DNA of 64,000 nt from Rubricoccus sp963708165 (GCA_963708165.1 OY970187.1:3162001-3226000), one strand, 5' to 3'. Shown: positions 26,912-36,923, numbered from the stretch's first letter. Notes: a model not told the origin generated them from the sequence alone. Made by a program: numbers and translations.

Positions 26912-28621
26912 GCAGACACCTTGGCTGCGGCGCGGCGAAACGATGCCAGCGCGGCCTGAGCCTCTGCGATCAACTCGCCAGAGGACTCGCCAGCATACCG
27001 GGCGGCCTCGCACCGCGCGAGCACGCGGTCGAGCGCGCCAGAGGCCTCGGCGCCTGCGATGATTTCAGCGCGCGCGATGAGGTCGCGGCGCGGCAGCGTG
27101 TTCGCCAGAGGCCCGAGCGAACGCGCAAGCGTCTCGCGAATCGCGCGTTCGGCCTCGGCAGCTTGCGCGCGGGGTGGCCGGCCGGCGGCGCTCTTGAGCC
27201 GCGCCGCAGCGTCCGCTACAGGGCGAGGCCTCTGGCGGCGGCGCCTCGCGCCCAGCAGTCCCAATCCGGCCACGGCCGGAAGTACGAGCCCGACGCCCAG
27301 CAGCGCCCACAGCGGTTTGGTGGAGAGGCCGCGCGTACGCTGCCAGCGCGCGTCGACGACGGCCGCGGCGCCAGAGGCGAGCGGCGCGCCGCTGACCTGG
27401 ATCGCGAACGGGCCCTGGCGCAGCGTGCGGTAGCGCTGAGTCTCCGGGTCGAAATAGCTCCACGCGATTTCTGGAATCTCGAACGAGCCGCCCTGCGGCA
27501 CGAGCGTGTACGTGAACTGGCGCACGCTCACTGAGCGGGCTCCGCGCCGTATCGGTCGAGCGCTCGGACGCCGGGTCGTAGGCGTCGACGTTTGCGGGCA
27601 TGTCAATGGCGGGCGCGGCGAGCGTGGCGGCATTGCCGGTCCCGCGCAGCGTGACCACGAGTTCGACCGGGTCGCCGGGGGCTACCGCCAGAGGCTGGGC
27701 GCGGGCGCTCATTTCGAACGTGCCCACGGCGCCGCTAAAGCCGTCGGGCGCGCCCGGCGGCAGCGGGACGACGGCGATGTCGGCTGCGGGCGCGGTCACC
27801 TTGCGGTCTGAGCGCCGCGAGCGAAAGGGAGAGAAAAACGGCGCGAACGGATCCGAGGTGTCGTTTTCGCGCACTTCCACGTCGAAGTCCATCGGCGCGA
27901 GTTCGAGCGCGCCCGAGCGTGCGGGAAACAGGGCGAGGCGGCGAATGGTCACGCGCTGCATCGCGCGGCCACCCACGTTTACCGGGCTGGGGTAGGTGTC
28001 GGCGGTGGGCACGTCCATCTCCTCGCGCCAAAAGCCCTGCGCGTCCCACGTGCCGACGGCGAGCGCCTTGCGCGGCGCGGCGCGCTCGGGGTCGAAGTAG
28101 AGCACGTAGTCCACCACGATCTGCTCGCCCACGACGGCCTGCCCCTGGCGCGGCTCGGCGCGCACGAAGAGATCGCGGCCCAGGGGCGCGGCCTGCGGGC
28201 TCGGCGCCAGAGGCGCGTTTGGCCTCTGGCGGCTCGGCCCCTGGCGCGAGGTCCCGCGCGTGACATCGATCAGTATGCGGTCGGTCGTGAACACGCGGCC
28301 CGCGGCGGAAAAGCTCATGCCACCCAGCTGGGCTGCGCCAGAGGCCACGGCGCGGTAGCGCCAGCCCAGCGCCAGCCGCGTCTGGGTGCCAAACGTGGAG
28401 CGGCGCTGGAACGACGGCGTCTGAGAGACGAGCTGCAGGTGGCTGGAGGGGACGGGTGGCGTGACCGTGCCCAGATCGTCCACGCCCGTCACTTCGAGCG
28501 TGTACGTGAGCGTCTCGCCCTCGCTCAAAACCGTCCGGTCGGCGTAGGCCGAGGCGGAAACCTGAGCGCGTGCGCCAGAGGCCAGCGCGAGCAGCATGAG
28601 AAGTGCGAAGCCGAGCCGCAT
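26908..28621 (-). pseudogene. BatD-like protein, frameshift near 27540
   Basis: The first part starts at 28621, overlapping the BatC-like stop (TGATG). It has a signal peptide (LLMLLALASGARAQ) and beta-rich repeats of the BatD (oxygen tolerance) family, including GTWDAQGFWREEM and RVTIRRLALFPARSGALEL. The frame breaks after DTAR and resumes with SVSVRQFTYTLVPQGGSFEIPEI, a membrane helix and a cytoplasmic helical tail. The joined protein would be about 570 residues, normal for BatD. Confidence 0.82.
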
Positions 28622-29223
28622 CACCAGTCGCGGTCGGAGCGCCTCTGGCGCGTGGGCCGGCGCATCTTGCTGACGAGCAGTTCCTCCTCCGCACCGACGG
28701 CGTCGAGCAGGCGCTGCGCCTGTGCCTGACTCATCTGCGCGCCCTGTTTGGCGCCAGAGGCTGCGCTTTGCGGCGCCTGGCCCTGCGACGGCTGGTTGGG
28801 GCGCGATCCGTCGGCGCCATCTTGCTGCTCTGGCGTGTTCTGGTCCTGATTGGTGCCGTCGCGCTTGGCGGAGTCATCTTGATCAGGCTGTTCGCCCTTT
28901 TCCTCGTTCTGGCCGCCGTCCTGCTGCTTGTCGCCCTGGTCGCCGCTTTCAGACTGGTCGTCCTGCTGGCCGTCGTCGCCATCCTGCGGCGGCTTCTGCT
29001 GGCGCAAGAGGTCGAGCAGACGCTTGAGCTTGGCGTTGTCGGGGTCGAGCGCGAGGCCCGCTTCGGCTTCCTGAATCGCGCGGTCGGTTTCGCCTGCGAT
29101 GTGCGCCTGGGCGGCAGCGTGGTACTTCGCGGTCGCGCCCGGCGTGCGGGTAAACCGCTGCGCGGCTTGCTGCGCCGCCAGAGGCGCGGCGAGAAGGAGG
29201 ACGAGAACGGCGACGAGCCTCAC
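28621..29223 (-). CDS. BatC-like TPR protein
   Basis: About 200 residues from a GTG that overlaps the previous stop (GTGA). A signal peptide (LVAVLVLLLAAPLAAQ) leads to a TPR-like pair (AKYHAAAQAHIAGETDRAIQ). A long acidic Gln/Asp/Gly/Glu-rich segment follows, with many repeats of QDG and DQ, then a C-terminal helix (QAQRLLDAVGAEEELLVSKM). This matches the BatC layout with its charged repeat. It is probably periplasmic. Confidence 0.8.
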   Translation of the reverse strand: MRLVAVLVLLLAAPLAAQQAAQRFTRTPGATAKYHAAAQAHIAGETDRAIQEAEAGLALDPDNAKLKRLLDLLRQQKPPQDGDDGQQDDQSESGDQGDKQQDGGQNEEKGEQPDQDDSAKRDGTNQDQNTPEQQDGADGSRPNQPSQGQAPQSAASGAKQGAQMSQAQAQRLLDAVGAEEELLVSKMRRPTRQRRSDRDW

Positions 29224-29870
29224 GGAAGGGGGAGCGATGTGGTGTCGGAGTCTACCTCGGCAACGTCGCCGAGGCGCTGAATGAACTCGCCGAACGCTTG
29301 GACGGTGGAGTCTCGTGCGAGGCCGTCTTGCATCAGCGCGTTGGCGCGCTCGTACTGCCGCCGCTCGACGAGCGAATCGGCCTGCGCTTTGAGGCGCTCG
29401 GCAAACGGCGACGGCTCGGGAGGCTCGGGCTGGTCGTTTTCGTCGCCACGCCTCTGGCGGAGCAGTGCGATCTCCAGGTTGACCTGGGCAGTCGCCATCG
29501 CGGGGTCGAGCACGAGTGCCCGGCGCAGCGCGGCGACGGCGCGCGTGAGGTCGCCAGCTTTGAGCGCCGCCGTCCCGGCATTGTACGCGACCGTCGCGTG
29601 TCGCTCCGCGCCGACCCACGCGAGGGCATCCGAGAAGGACGAGTCGGCCTGTGCGTAGCGCTCGGTCGCGTAGCGCGCGAGGCCGAGGTTGTTGAAGAGC
29701 GCTGCCCGAGCCTCTGGCGGCACGTCGTCCTGCGCCAATCCCGCGATGTATTCCTGCTCCGCCGCCAGAGGCTCAGTGTCAACTAGGGCGTTGCCGTTTC
29801 GACCCTCGCGCATGCCGGGCGCGAGGGCGCCGAACACGCCGAGGCCGAGAAGGAAAAGGGCGGCTCGCAC
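29220..29870 (-). CDS. TPR protein at the head of the Bat gene cluster
   Basis: The 216-residue protein starts at a GTG and has a signal-like first helix. Three TPR units follow (ALFNNLGLARYATERYAQAD, ATVAYNAGTAALKAGDLTRA, AQVNLEIALLRQRRGDEN), then helical ends. It overlaps the next gene by 4 bp and shares its TPR content, so it belongs to the cluster. No VWA-domain BatA/BatB or MoxR ATPase gene is visible upstream. Confidence 0.75.
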   Translation of the reverse strand: MRAALFLLGLGVFGALAPGMREGRNGNALVDTEPLAAEQEYIAGLAQDDVPPEARAALFNNLGLARYATERYAQADSSFSDALAWVGAERHATVAYNAGTAALKAGDLTRAVAALRRALVLDPAMATAQVNLEIALLRQRRGDENDQPEPPEPSPFAERLKAQADSLVERRQYERANALMQDGLARDSTVQAFGEFIQRLGDVAEVDSDTTSLPLP

Positions 29871-29908
29871 AGGGGGCGCGTCGGTGAGGCCTCTTGCGCC
29901 AGAGGCGG

Positions 29909-30487
29909 TTAGTTGGCGACGGGCACGAGGGGCGCCGTGGCGTCCTCATCGGTCATGTCGTCTCCGCTCGTGTCGGGCGTGACGCCGTTCTCGCGGTCCA
30001 TGAAGTCCTGGAACGAGCCGTCCTCGTAGGCGCCTTCGCGCACGTAGCGCAGCGCGAAGAGGAACGTCTCGGCATCGGCGTAGCCGGGCAGGCGCGTGAT
30101 GACCTCGCCGGTCTGCGGGTCCATGAAGATGGTCGTCGGCGTAGAGGTGATGCCGAGGCCGCTGGCGAGCCAGGCGGTGGGCAGGCGGTAGTCGAAAAAC
30201 TCGATGGGCTCGCGGTTCTCGATGTCCAGCCGCGCCACCTCGAAGTTGGCGTCCAGGTACGCCTGGATCGTGTCGTCGGTGTAGACGTCGGTGTCCAAGC
30301 GTCCGCACCACCCGCACCATGCGGCGTAGCCGTGCAGAAGCAGCGTTTTCTCGCCCGTCTTGGCCTCGGCCACGGCGGTTTCGATGGGCTTCCACTCGGG
30401 CGCGTCATCGGGAATGATGGAGGCGTCCTGCGCCGCTACGCCGGAGGCGGCCAGAAGCAGGGCGAGGAGGAGTGCGGTGCGCGACAT
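29909..30487 (-). CDS. Secreted thioredoxin-family protein
   Basis: The 192-residue protein has a signal peptide (LLLALLLAASGVAAQ), then a thioredoxin domain with AAWCGWCGR active site (CxxC near residues 58-61) and the cis-Pro loop ITSTPTTIF. The DsbD-gamma/thioredoxin-7-like layout suggests a periplasmic reductase or disulfide protein. Its closeness to the Bat cluster may reflect shared envelope maintenance, but a 38-bp gap with a motif copy separates them. Confidence 0.9.
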   Translation of the reverse strand: MSRTALLLALLLAASGVAAQDASIIPDDAPEWKPIETAVAEAKTGEKTLLLHGYAAWCGWCGRLDTDVYTDDTIQAYLDANFEVARLDIENREPIEFFDYRLPTAWLASGLGITSTPTTIFMDPQTGEVITRLPGYADAETFLFALRYVREGAYEDGSFQDFMDRENGVTPDTSGDDMTDEDATAPLVPVAN

Positions 30488-30636
30488 ACGAGCCGGGTGC
30501 GGTGGGTGCGAGAATCTACAGGTCGACGCCCGCGCCTCTGGCGGGGTTTTGGGGAAACGCGCGAGGGGGCGGCGTGAGTGCGCGGGCGCGCCCAGAGGCT
30601 TCTGGCGCTCGCGCGTGTGGCGCCAGAGGCGTTTCC

Positions 30637-32265
30637 TCAGGCGCTGTCCATGCCCGCGGTGCCGCCAGAGGCCGCGAGCGGGAGCGTGAGCACGAACGCG
30701 GCGCCGCCGCCCGCGGGGCGCTCTGCGAGCAGCGAGCCGCCGTGGCCCACGGCAATGTCGTGGGCGAGCGAGAGGCCGAGGCCTGTGCCGGAGCCGGGGC
30801 CTTTGGTCGTGAAAAAAGGCTCGAAGATGCGCGGGAAGAGGTCGTCGGGGATGCCCGCGCCGTTGTCCTCCACGCGCACGACGGCCGCGGCGTGTCCGTC
30901 GTGGTCGGTCCCGGGCCGCGCGGTCACGGCAACGGCTGGCGCGTAGGTGTCGTCGCCCGCGCCATCGCGCTGGCGGACGGCGTGGAGCGCGTTCTCGACC
31001 AGGTTGCGCACGGCGCGCGTGACCGACTCGGGCACGATCTCCGCCAGAGGCAAGTCTGCATCGATGCCGACGGTGAGCGCGACCCGGTCCGGCCCGTTGG
31101 GCCCGACGGCTTGCTCGACCGCGGCCTGAACGGTTTCGCCAACCGAGACGGCGCGGCGCGTGCCGGTCACGCCGCGCGCGTGGACGAGCATGGACTGCAC
31201 GATGTCGTCGGCGCGCTGGCCGTGGGCCGAGATCTTCTCGGCGTTCTGCGCGACGGAGCCCAAGAGTGTCTGGACCTCCTGGAGGTCGCCTCGTGCGGCG
31301 GCTTCGGTGGCTTCGGCCGCCAGTTCGCTCGTGAGGGCCGCGAAGTTGGTCACGAAGTTGAGCGGGTTCTTGATCTCGTGCGCCACGCCGGCCGTGAGGC
31401 GGCCCATGCCGGCCAGCTTTTCCTGCTGCACGAGCTGCGCCTGCATCGCGCGCACGCGGCCGAGCGCGGCCTCGCGCTCACCCAGCGCGGTGGAGAGCGC
31501 CGCCATGGCCTCGGCCTGCGAGCGGTTGGCGCCCTCCAGCGCCATGTTGGCCTGCCGAAGCCCGTCGGCTTGCATCTGGCGCTGGCGGTCCGCCGCGCGC
31601 GTCCCCAGGCCGAGCACGATGAGGAGCGCCGCCAGCGCCGCCGTCGAGGCCCACGCCGAGCGGCGGGCGTCGCGCGCGGCGCGGTCGACTCGGCGGCTGT
31701 ACAGACTGCGCACGCGCCGTGCCTCGTCCAGCATGTCGGCTACGCGCTCGCGGATGTCGTCCATCGAACGCCTGCCGCGGTCGCTGCGTACGACGGCGAT
31801 GGCCGCCGCCTCGCGGCCCTCGCGGCGGAGCCGGATCGTGTCGTCGAGCTCGTCCAGCTTGTCGTCTATCCTCTGGCGAAGGGGCGGGAGCCGCTGGGTT
31901 TGGAGCGGATTCCAGCTCACGAGCGTTTCGAGCGCCGCCAGAAGCGAGTCGGAGGCCGGGCGCGCGCTTGTGTGCGGCTCCAGGTAGGCGGGGTCGCCGG
32001 TGAGCAGGTAGCCGCGCTGCCCGGTCTCGGCGTCTTGCACGGCCGAGAGGAGTGCGAGCAGCGTGCGCTGCACCTCGGCGGGACGCTCTTCGTTTTGAAA
32101 CCCTTGCTCCAAAACGGAGACGCTGCGGAGCGCCGCCACGGCGTTGGCAGCGAGCGCGCCCGCCACGACGAGGGCGACGAGCACAAGGAGGGCCTTGCGG
32201 GAAGCAGAAATGGCTGGAGGCGGGAAGGAAAGCCAGAATACGCCTCTGGCGAGAGGCACCGGCAT
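30637..32265 (-). CDS. Sensor histidine kinase with CHASE3-like domain
   Basis: Membrane kinase of about 540 residues. Two membrane helices flank a helical periplasmic sensor of CHASE3 type (SAVQDAETGQRGYLLTGDPAYLEP is its signature region). A coiled coil leads to the H-box AHEIKNPLNFVTNF and the ATPase boxes N (NLVENALHAV), G1 (DNGAGIP), F (FEPFFTTK) and G2 (GTGLGLSLAHDI). No response regulator is adjacent. I use the ATG at 32265; a GTG at 32349 would add residues that look non-coding. Confidence 0.88.
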   Translation of the reverse strand: MPVPLARGVFWLSFPPPAISASRKALLVLVALVVAGALAANAVAALRSVSVLEQGFQNEERPAEVQRTLLALLSAVQDAETGQRGYLLTGDPAYLEPHTSARPASDSLLAALETLVSWNPLQTQRLPPLRQRIDDKLDELDDTIRLRREGREAAAIAVVRSDRGRRSMDDIRERVADMLDEARRVRSLYSRRVDRAARDARRSAWASTAALAALLIVLGLGTRAADRQRQMQADGLRQANMALEGANRSQAEAMAALSTALGEREAALGRVRAMQAQLVQQEKLAGMGRLTAGVAHEIKNPLNFVTNFAALTSELAAEATEAAARGDLQEVQTLLGSVAQNAEKISAHGQRADDIVQSMLVHARGVTGTRRAVSVGETVQAAVEQAVGPNGPDRVALTVGIDADLPLAEIVPESVTRAVRNLVENALHAVRQRDGAGDDTYAPAVAVTARPGTDHDGHAAAVVRVEDNGAGIPDDLFPRIFEPFFTTKGPGSGTGLGLSLAHDIAVGHGGSLLAERPAGGGAAFVLTLPLAASGGTAGMDSA

Positions 32266-32349
32266 GGGGGGGAGCGATAGATCTGCCTCCGCCAGAGGCG
32301 CCGTTTCCCGCCGGAGTGGTGGGCTCCCGAGCCACTCAACGCGCGGCAC

Positions 32350-33519
32350 TCAACGCGCGGGGCGCGAGAGGCCGGGCAGCACGCGCCGGTAGGCGTCTAG
32401 AAACGTGCGGCTCTCCGCTCCCCACGAGTGCGCCGCGTGCAGGCGCCGCGCGCCCGCGCTCATGCGCGCGCGAGCCTCTGGCGCGAGGGCGTCGCGGATC
32501 GCGCGGGCCAGCGCTGCGGGATCGGCTGGGTCGACGGCGAGGCCTGCGCCGTAGCGCGTGACCATCTCCGCCAGAGGCTCGATGCCTGCGCCGGCAAGCG
32601 TGGGCACGCCCGCCGCGGCGTACTCGAAGAGCTTGTTGGGCAGCGCCATGCGCAGGCTTTCGGTCAGCGGGAGTGCGGTCATCGCGCCCAGGTCGGCGTC
32701 GGGCGTGAGGCGCACGAGCGCGTCGGGCGGCGTGAACGGGAGCAGGTGGAGTTCGCCTCTGGCGGCGCGCGCTTCCAGTTCTGGCGCCAGAGGCCCTTCG
32801 CCGATGAGCACGAGCGCGGCATCGGGCATCTCGCGCATCGCGTCTGCCAACTCGGTCAGACCGCGACCCTCGCGCCAGAGGCCTTGGTAGAGAACGAGCG
32901 GGCGGGCGTCCGAAAGCCCCAGCCTCTGGCGGAGCGCGCCGGTACGTGACACGCCAGAGGCGGGCGAAGCCGATACGTTGCGCACGACGGTCGGCCGCGT
33001 GATGCCGTAGCGCGCCCGAAGCGTGTCCGCGATGGCATCGTTGACGGTAAACGCCAGGTCGGCGTGTGGGGCGAAGCGGCGTTCGATGGCGCCCCACGTC
33101 CAGCGCACCCACGGGCGCCCGGCGGCGTCCAGGCCGGGGTAGAACTCGCGGGCGTCGTACACCACCTTGGCGCCGGAGCCTCTGGCGGCGCTCGCCATCG
33201 CGGGCAGCAGGTGCAGGTCGCTGGCGTGGAGCACGCGCGCGCCAGAGGCAGCGGCGGCGCGGCGCATGGCGCGGTGCGCGCTCCAGAACAGCGCCGGGCC
33301 TCTGGCGGCGCCGAGCGGCACGGTCTGAAGAGTGGCGCCCGGCGGCAAGGCATCCGGGTCGCGAGGTGTGCCCACGCCCAGCACCCGAACCGTCGCGCCA
33401 GAGGCGGCCAGCGCTCGGATCTGGCGTAGCGCGCGGGACGACGCCGTGGGATCGCCGAGCAAGGCGAACGCGACATCGGGCGCGGCCTCTGGCGGGAGTC
33501 TGTGCGGGCGAGAGGACAT
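32350..33519 (-). CDS. Glycosyltransferase family 4
   Basis: The 389-residue protein has a GT-B fold. The N-terminal half has ARVLHASDLHLLPA and VYDAREFYPG; the C-terminal half has PLVLYQGLWREGRGLTELADAM, ALVLIGEGPLAPEL and the family end motif LPNKLFEYAAAGVPTLA with E for sugar-nucleotide binding. It likely transfers a sugar in cell-surface glycan synthesis. Start ATG at 33519. It is divergent from the HtrA gene. Confidence 0.9.
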   Translation of the reverse strand: MSSRPHRLPPEAAPDVAFALLGDPTASSRALRQIRALAASGATVRVLGVGTPRDPDALPPGATLQTVPLGAARGPALFWSAHRAMRRAAAASGARVLHASDLHLLPAMASAARGSGAKVVYDAREFYPGLDAAGRPWVRWTWGAIERRFAPHADLAFTVNDAIADTLRARYGITRPTVVRNVSASPASGVSRTGALRQRLGLSDARPLVLYQGLWREGRGLTELADAMREMPDAALVLIGEGPLAPELEARAARGELHLLPFTPPDALVRLTPDADLGAMTALPLTESLRMALPNKLFEYAAAGVPTLAGAGIEPLAEMVTRYGAGLAVDPADPAALARAIRDALAPEARARMSAGARRLHAAHSWGAESRTFLDAYRRVLPGLSRPAR

Positions 33520-33594
33520 CCGTTTTGGGAGAGGCGAGGAAGGGAGGACGGGCAGCCTCCCGCGTATGTTACCGACCACCCCTCGCGCTCCCCT

Positions 33595-35151
33595 GTGACC
33601 GTCCGCCGCCTCCTGTTCGCTTTCGCGCTCGTCGCGGTCGGCATCTTGATCGGGCTGCCGGTCGCGCGGATGGGTCAGCCCACGCCAGAGGCTGGTGCCC
33701 GCGGCGAGGCAGAGCGCGCGCCAGCGGCTGTGCGCCCGGAGCCGGTGCAGATCGGGCCGGACGAAGAGGAGGAGCCCGAGCTGACCTCGGAGGACATTCC
33801 CGAATTGCGCACGCTCAACCGCCTCTTTACGGGCGTCGCGAGCCGCGCGACAGAGGCGGTGGTATACATCGAAGTCGACGGCGCCGAGGCAGGCGGCGAC
33901 GCGTACTACGGCCCGCGCACGACGGCGGGAAGCGGCGTCATCATCTCGCCCGCGGGCTACGTGATCACCAACGCGCACGTGCTCGAAGGCGGACGCCGCG
34001 TGACGGTCGTGCTAACCGACAAGCGCGAGTATGCCGCCGAGGTCGTCGGCCGGGACCCGACCACAGATCTCGCCGTTCTGCGCCTGCTCGAAGTGGGCGT
34101 AGGGGGCGAAGAGCCCCTACCCGTTGCGACGCTGGGTGACTCAGACGACTTGATGGTGGGGGAGTGGGTGCTGGCCGTCGGCAGCCCGTTCCGGCTCACC
34201 GGCACCGTCACGCAGGGCATCGTGAGCGCGCTCGGGCGGTCGGTCGGTGCGATCCAGAACGAGGTCTTTATCGAGGACTTCATCCAGACCGACGCGCCCA
34301 TCAACCAGGGCAACTCGGGCGGCGCGCTCGTCAACCTCGACGGCGAGGTGATCGGCATTGTGACGGCTATCGCGACCGACGACGTATCGGGCGTGAGCCA
34401 GGGCTACGGCTTCGCGGCGCCCGCCAACCTCGCGCGGCGCGTGGCGGAAGACCTGATCGCCTTTGGCGAGGTGCGGCGTGGCTATGTGGGCATTCAGGTA
34501 GGCGAGATGACGGCGGCGAGCGCCCGCGAGCGCGGCATGGACCGCATCGTGGGCGTGCTCGTCAGCGACGTGTACAGGGATGGTCCTGGCGCACGCGCAG
34601 GCCTCGAAGCGGGCGACGTGTTGCTCGAAGTCAACGGTGTGGCCGTCGACGCCACCAACCAGTTTCAGAGCCGTGTCGCGCTCGCGCAGCCCGCCGACCG
34701 GCTCGGCCTCACGATCTGGCGCGGCGGCGAGCGCCTGCGCTTGGAAACGTCGCTCGTGGGCTACGACGACCCCGGCCTGCAGTCGTGGATCGCGGGCGGC
34801 TCGGCGTCGCCAGAGGCTCCGCGTGCCGAGACCCCCGCTGACATCCCGCGCGCCCGCGCAACCGACTGGGGCGTGCGCTTCCGAGACCTCACGCCCGACG
34901 AGCGCCGCACCTTTGGGGTGTCCTCTGGCGCGTTCGTGGAGGCCATCGAGCGCGGCAGCGCTGCCGAGGAAGACGGCCTGCCGACGGGCACGATCGTGAC
35001 CGAGGTGGAGGGTACCGTTATTGCAACTGCCGAAGAAGCCCAGGTCCTTTTGGACCGCCTCGCGGAAACCGATTCCCCCGCGCTGCTCCGCGTGCGCCGC
35101 CCGGACGGCCTCACGGCGTTCTACGACCTGCTCTCGCCGTTCGTGGAGTGA
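33595..35151 (+). CDS. HtrA/DegP-type serine protease with two PDZ domains
   Basis: The 518-residue envelope protease starts at the GTG at 33595, before a single membrane anchor (LLFAFALVAVGILIGLPV). The trypsin-like triad is complete: His in TNAHVLEGG, Asp in DPTTDLAVLRL, Ser in INQGNSGGAL. Two PDZ domains follow (GYVGIQVGEM to LGLTIWRGGE, and GVRFRDLTPDE to LLRVRRPDG). It probably degrades or refolds damaged envelope proteins. Motif copies are sparse here compared with neighbours. Confidence 0.95.
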   Translation: MTVRRLLFAFALVAVGILIGLPVARMGQPTPEAGARGEAERAPAAVRPEPVQIGPDEEEEPELTSEDIPELRTLNRLFTGVASRATEAVVYIEVDGAEAGGDAYYGPRTTAGSGVIISPAGYVITNAHVLEGGRRVTVVLTDKREYAAEVVGRDPTTDLAVLRLLEVGVGGEEPLPVATLGDSDDLMVGEWVLAVGSPFRLTGTVTQGIVSALGRSVGAIQNEVFIEDFIQTDAPINQGNSGGALVNLDGEVIGIVTAIATDDVSGVSQGYGFAAPANLARRVAEDLIAFGEVRRGYVGIQVGEMTAASARERGMDRIVGVLVSDVYRDGPGARAGLEAGDVLLEVNGVAVDATNQFQSRVALAQPADRLGLTIWRGGERLRLETSLVGYDDPGLQSWIAGGSASPEAPRAETPADIPRARATDWGVRFRDLTPDERRTFGVSSGAFVEAIERGSAAEEDGLPTGTIVTEVEGTVIATAEEAQVLLDRLAETDSPALLRVRRPDGLTAFYDLLSPFVE

Positions 35152-35566
35152 TGTGCGTGCTGCGCCAGAGGCCTCTGGCGTGACGCTGCGCGTGAAGAAG
35201 GTCTGTGTATGGCTGCGCCCCCGCTTCGCTCGCCCTGCGGTCGCGAAGCTGTCCCCCTTGAAGGGGGACAATCCACATCTCAACCGTCCGGACAGGAGAG
35301 GTCTTCCTGTCTCTTCGGGGGACCTCAGCGAGAAGTGTCCCCCTCACTGAGGGGGACAGCTTTGCGACCAACGGGGAGAAAAGCGGGGGGTCGCCACGCG
35401 CTACCTCTGTGTCTCACGACGCCTCTGGCGCCAGAGGCGAGCGCGGCGCAGCTTTACCCAGAACCCGCAGGTCCCAGCGGAACCCGGCCCAGCACCTTCG
35501 CACCGAACCCGCGCCAGAGGCCTCAGGCGAACGCGATCTTGCCGCACCTCGACTCCCGACCCCCGC
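35152..35566. other. Gene-free stretch with an inverted-repeat element
   Basis: No gene is seen. A motif palindrome (about 35163-35180) directly follows the HtrA gene. A 129-bp inverted-repeat element (35240-35368) and another motif palindrome near 35430 fill most of the rest. Confidence 0.65.
35240..35368. repeat. MITE-like element with 19-bp inverted ends
   Basis: The ends GTCGCGAAGCTGTCCCCCT (35240-35258) and AGGGGGACAGCTTTGCGAC (35350-35368) are inverted copies with one mismatch. Each end also contains its own short palindrome (35251-35269 and 35337-35357). There is no coding capacity, so it would need a transposase elsewhere. Confidence 0.75.
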
Positions 35567-36805
35567 ATGATCCGCTACCTCACCGCCGGAGAATCCCACG
35601 GCCCCGCCCTCGTCGGCATCGTCGAAGGAATGCCTGCGGGCGTTCCTGTGACCGCCGCCGACCTGGACGAGCACCTCGCGCGGCGCTGGCTGGGCTTTGG
35701 GCGCGGCGGGCGCGCCAAGATCGAGCGCGACAAAGTGAGCGTGCTCTCGGGCCTGCGCTTTTCGCACACGATGGGCAGCCCCATCGCGCTACACCTCGCC
35801 AACGCCGCGTTCGAAAAAGACCGCGCAGGCTGGCCCGAAGTCATGGCCTCTGGCGGGACCGGAGAGGGCGTGGAGAAGATCACCATGCCCCGGCCCGGCC
35901 ACGCGGACCTGGCGGGCGCGCAGAAGTACGGGCTGGACCGCGCGCCGCACGGACCCGACGTGCGCGCCGTGATCGACCGCTCCAGCGCGCGCGAGACGGC
36001 CATGCGCGTCGCGTGCTGCTCGGTGGCACGGCAGATGCTGCGCGCGCTCGGCATCGAAGTTGGCAGCCACGTGCTGCGCATCGGCGAGGTCGGCATGGAT
36101 GACCCGGGCCTCTGGCGCGACGAGCGTGACGCGCTTCTCGCCAGAGGCGGCGCCCGAGCGCTCTACGAAGCCGCGGACGCGAGCGACACGCGGATGCTCA
36201 GCGCCGACCTGACCGAGCGCACCATCGCGCACATCAAAGAGGCCAAAGCTGCAGGCGACACGCTGGGCGGCGTCTACGAGGTCATCGTGACCGGCGTGCC
36301 GCCCGGACTGGGCTCCTACGTCCACTGGGACCGGCGGCTGGACGGACGGCTCGCGCAGGCCATCCTCAGCATCCAGGCGCAGAAGGCCGCCGAGGTCGGC
36401 GACGGCTGGGCCGCAGGCCGCACGCCCGGCTCCAAAGTCCACGACCCGATCACGCGCGCGGCCTCTGGCGCGCTCTTGCGCGAGAGCAACCACGCAGGCG
36501 GCGTCGAGGGCGGCGTGAGCAACGGCATGCCCATCGTCGTGCGCGGCGCGATGAAGCCCATCCCGACGTTGATTCGGCCTCTGGCGAGCGTAGACCTGGA
36601 AACGGGCGAGGCGCAGCCGACGCGCTACGAGCGCAGCGACGTGACGAGCGTGCCCGCTGCCAGCACTGTCGCCGAGGCGACCGTTGCGTGGTGCCTGGCC
36701 GAGGCTCTGGTCGAGCGCTACGGCGGCGACACCTTCGAGGACCTCCGCCAGAGGCTCGACGCCGACCGCGAGCGCTTCAGCATGGCGCCCGCCTCTGGCG
36801 AGTAG
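35567..36805 (+). CDS. aroC: Chorismate synthase
   Basis: The 412-residue enzyme makes chorismate from EPSP using reduced FMN, the last shikimate step. Signatures are the start RYLTAGESHGPALVGIVEGMPAG, RGGRAKIERDKV, and MPRPGHADLAGAQKYG, plus GGVEGGVSNGMPIVVRGAMKPI with the FMN contacts. It is about 20-40 residues longer than many homologues, partly from motif-encoded pieces such as GLWRDERDALLARGG. No other aro genes are nearby. Confidence 0.96.
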   Translation: MIRYLTAGESHGPALVGIVEGMPAGVPVTAADLDEHLARRWLGFGRGGRAKIERDKVSVLSGLRFSHTMGSPIALHLANAAFEKDRAGWPEVMASGGTGEGVEKITMPRPGHADLAGAQKYGLDRAPHGPDVRAVIDRSSARETAMRVACCSVARQMLRALGIEVGSHVLRIGEVGMDDPGLWRDERDALLARGGARALYEAADASDTRMLSADLTERTIAHIKEAKAAGDTLGGVYEVIVTGVPPGLGSYVHWDRRLDGRLAQAILSIQAQKAAEVGDGWAAGRTPGSKVHDPITRAASGALLRESNHAGGVEGGVSNGMPIVVRGAMKPIPTLIRPLASVDLETGEAQPTRYERSDVTSVPAASTVAEATVAWCLAEALVERYGGDTFEDLRQRLDADRERFSMAPASGE

Positions 36806-36860
36806 AAGCGCGCGAAGGGTGTCTCGCGAGGCGTGATGCTCGCGCCAGAGGCACAGAAAA

Positions 36861-36888
36861 GCGGCGGCCCTCCGAAGAGAGCCGCCGC
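36861..36888 (-). terminator. Intrinsic terminator of the lipoprotein gene
   Basis: Arms 36861-36868 and 36881-36888 (GCGGCGGC/GCCGCCGC) pair perfectly. On the minus strand the hairpin is followed by TTTT, so it fits the minus-strand gene that ends at 36924. Confidence 0.65.
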
Positions 36889-36923
36889 ACGCGCCAGAGG
36901 CGCAGGTCGCACATGCGAAGCGC

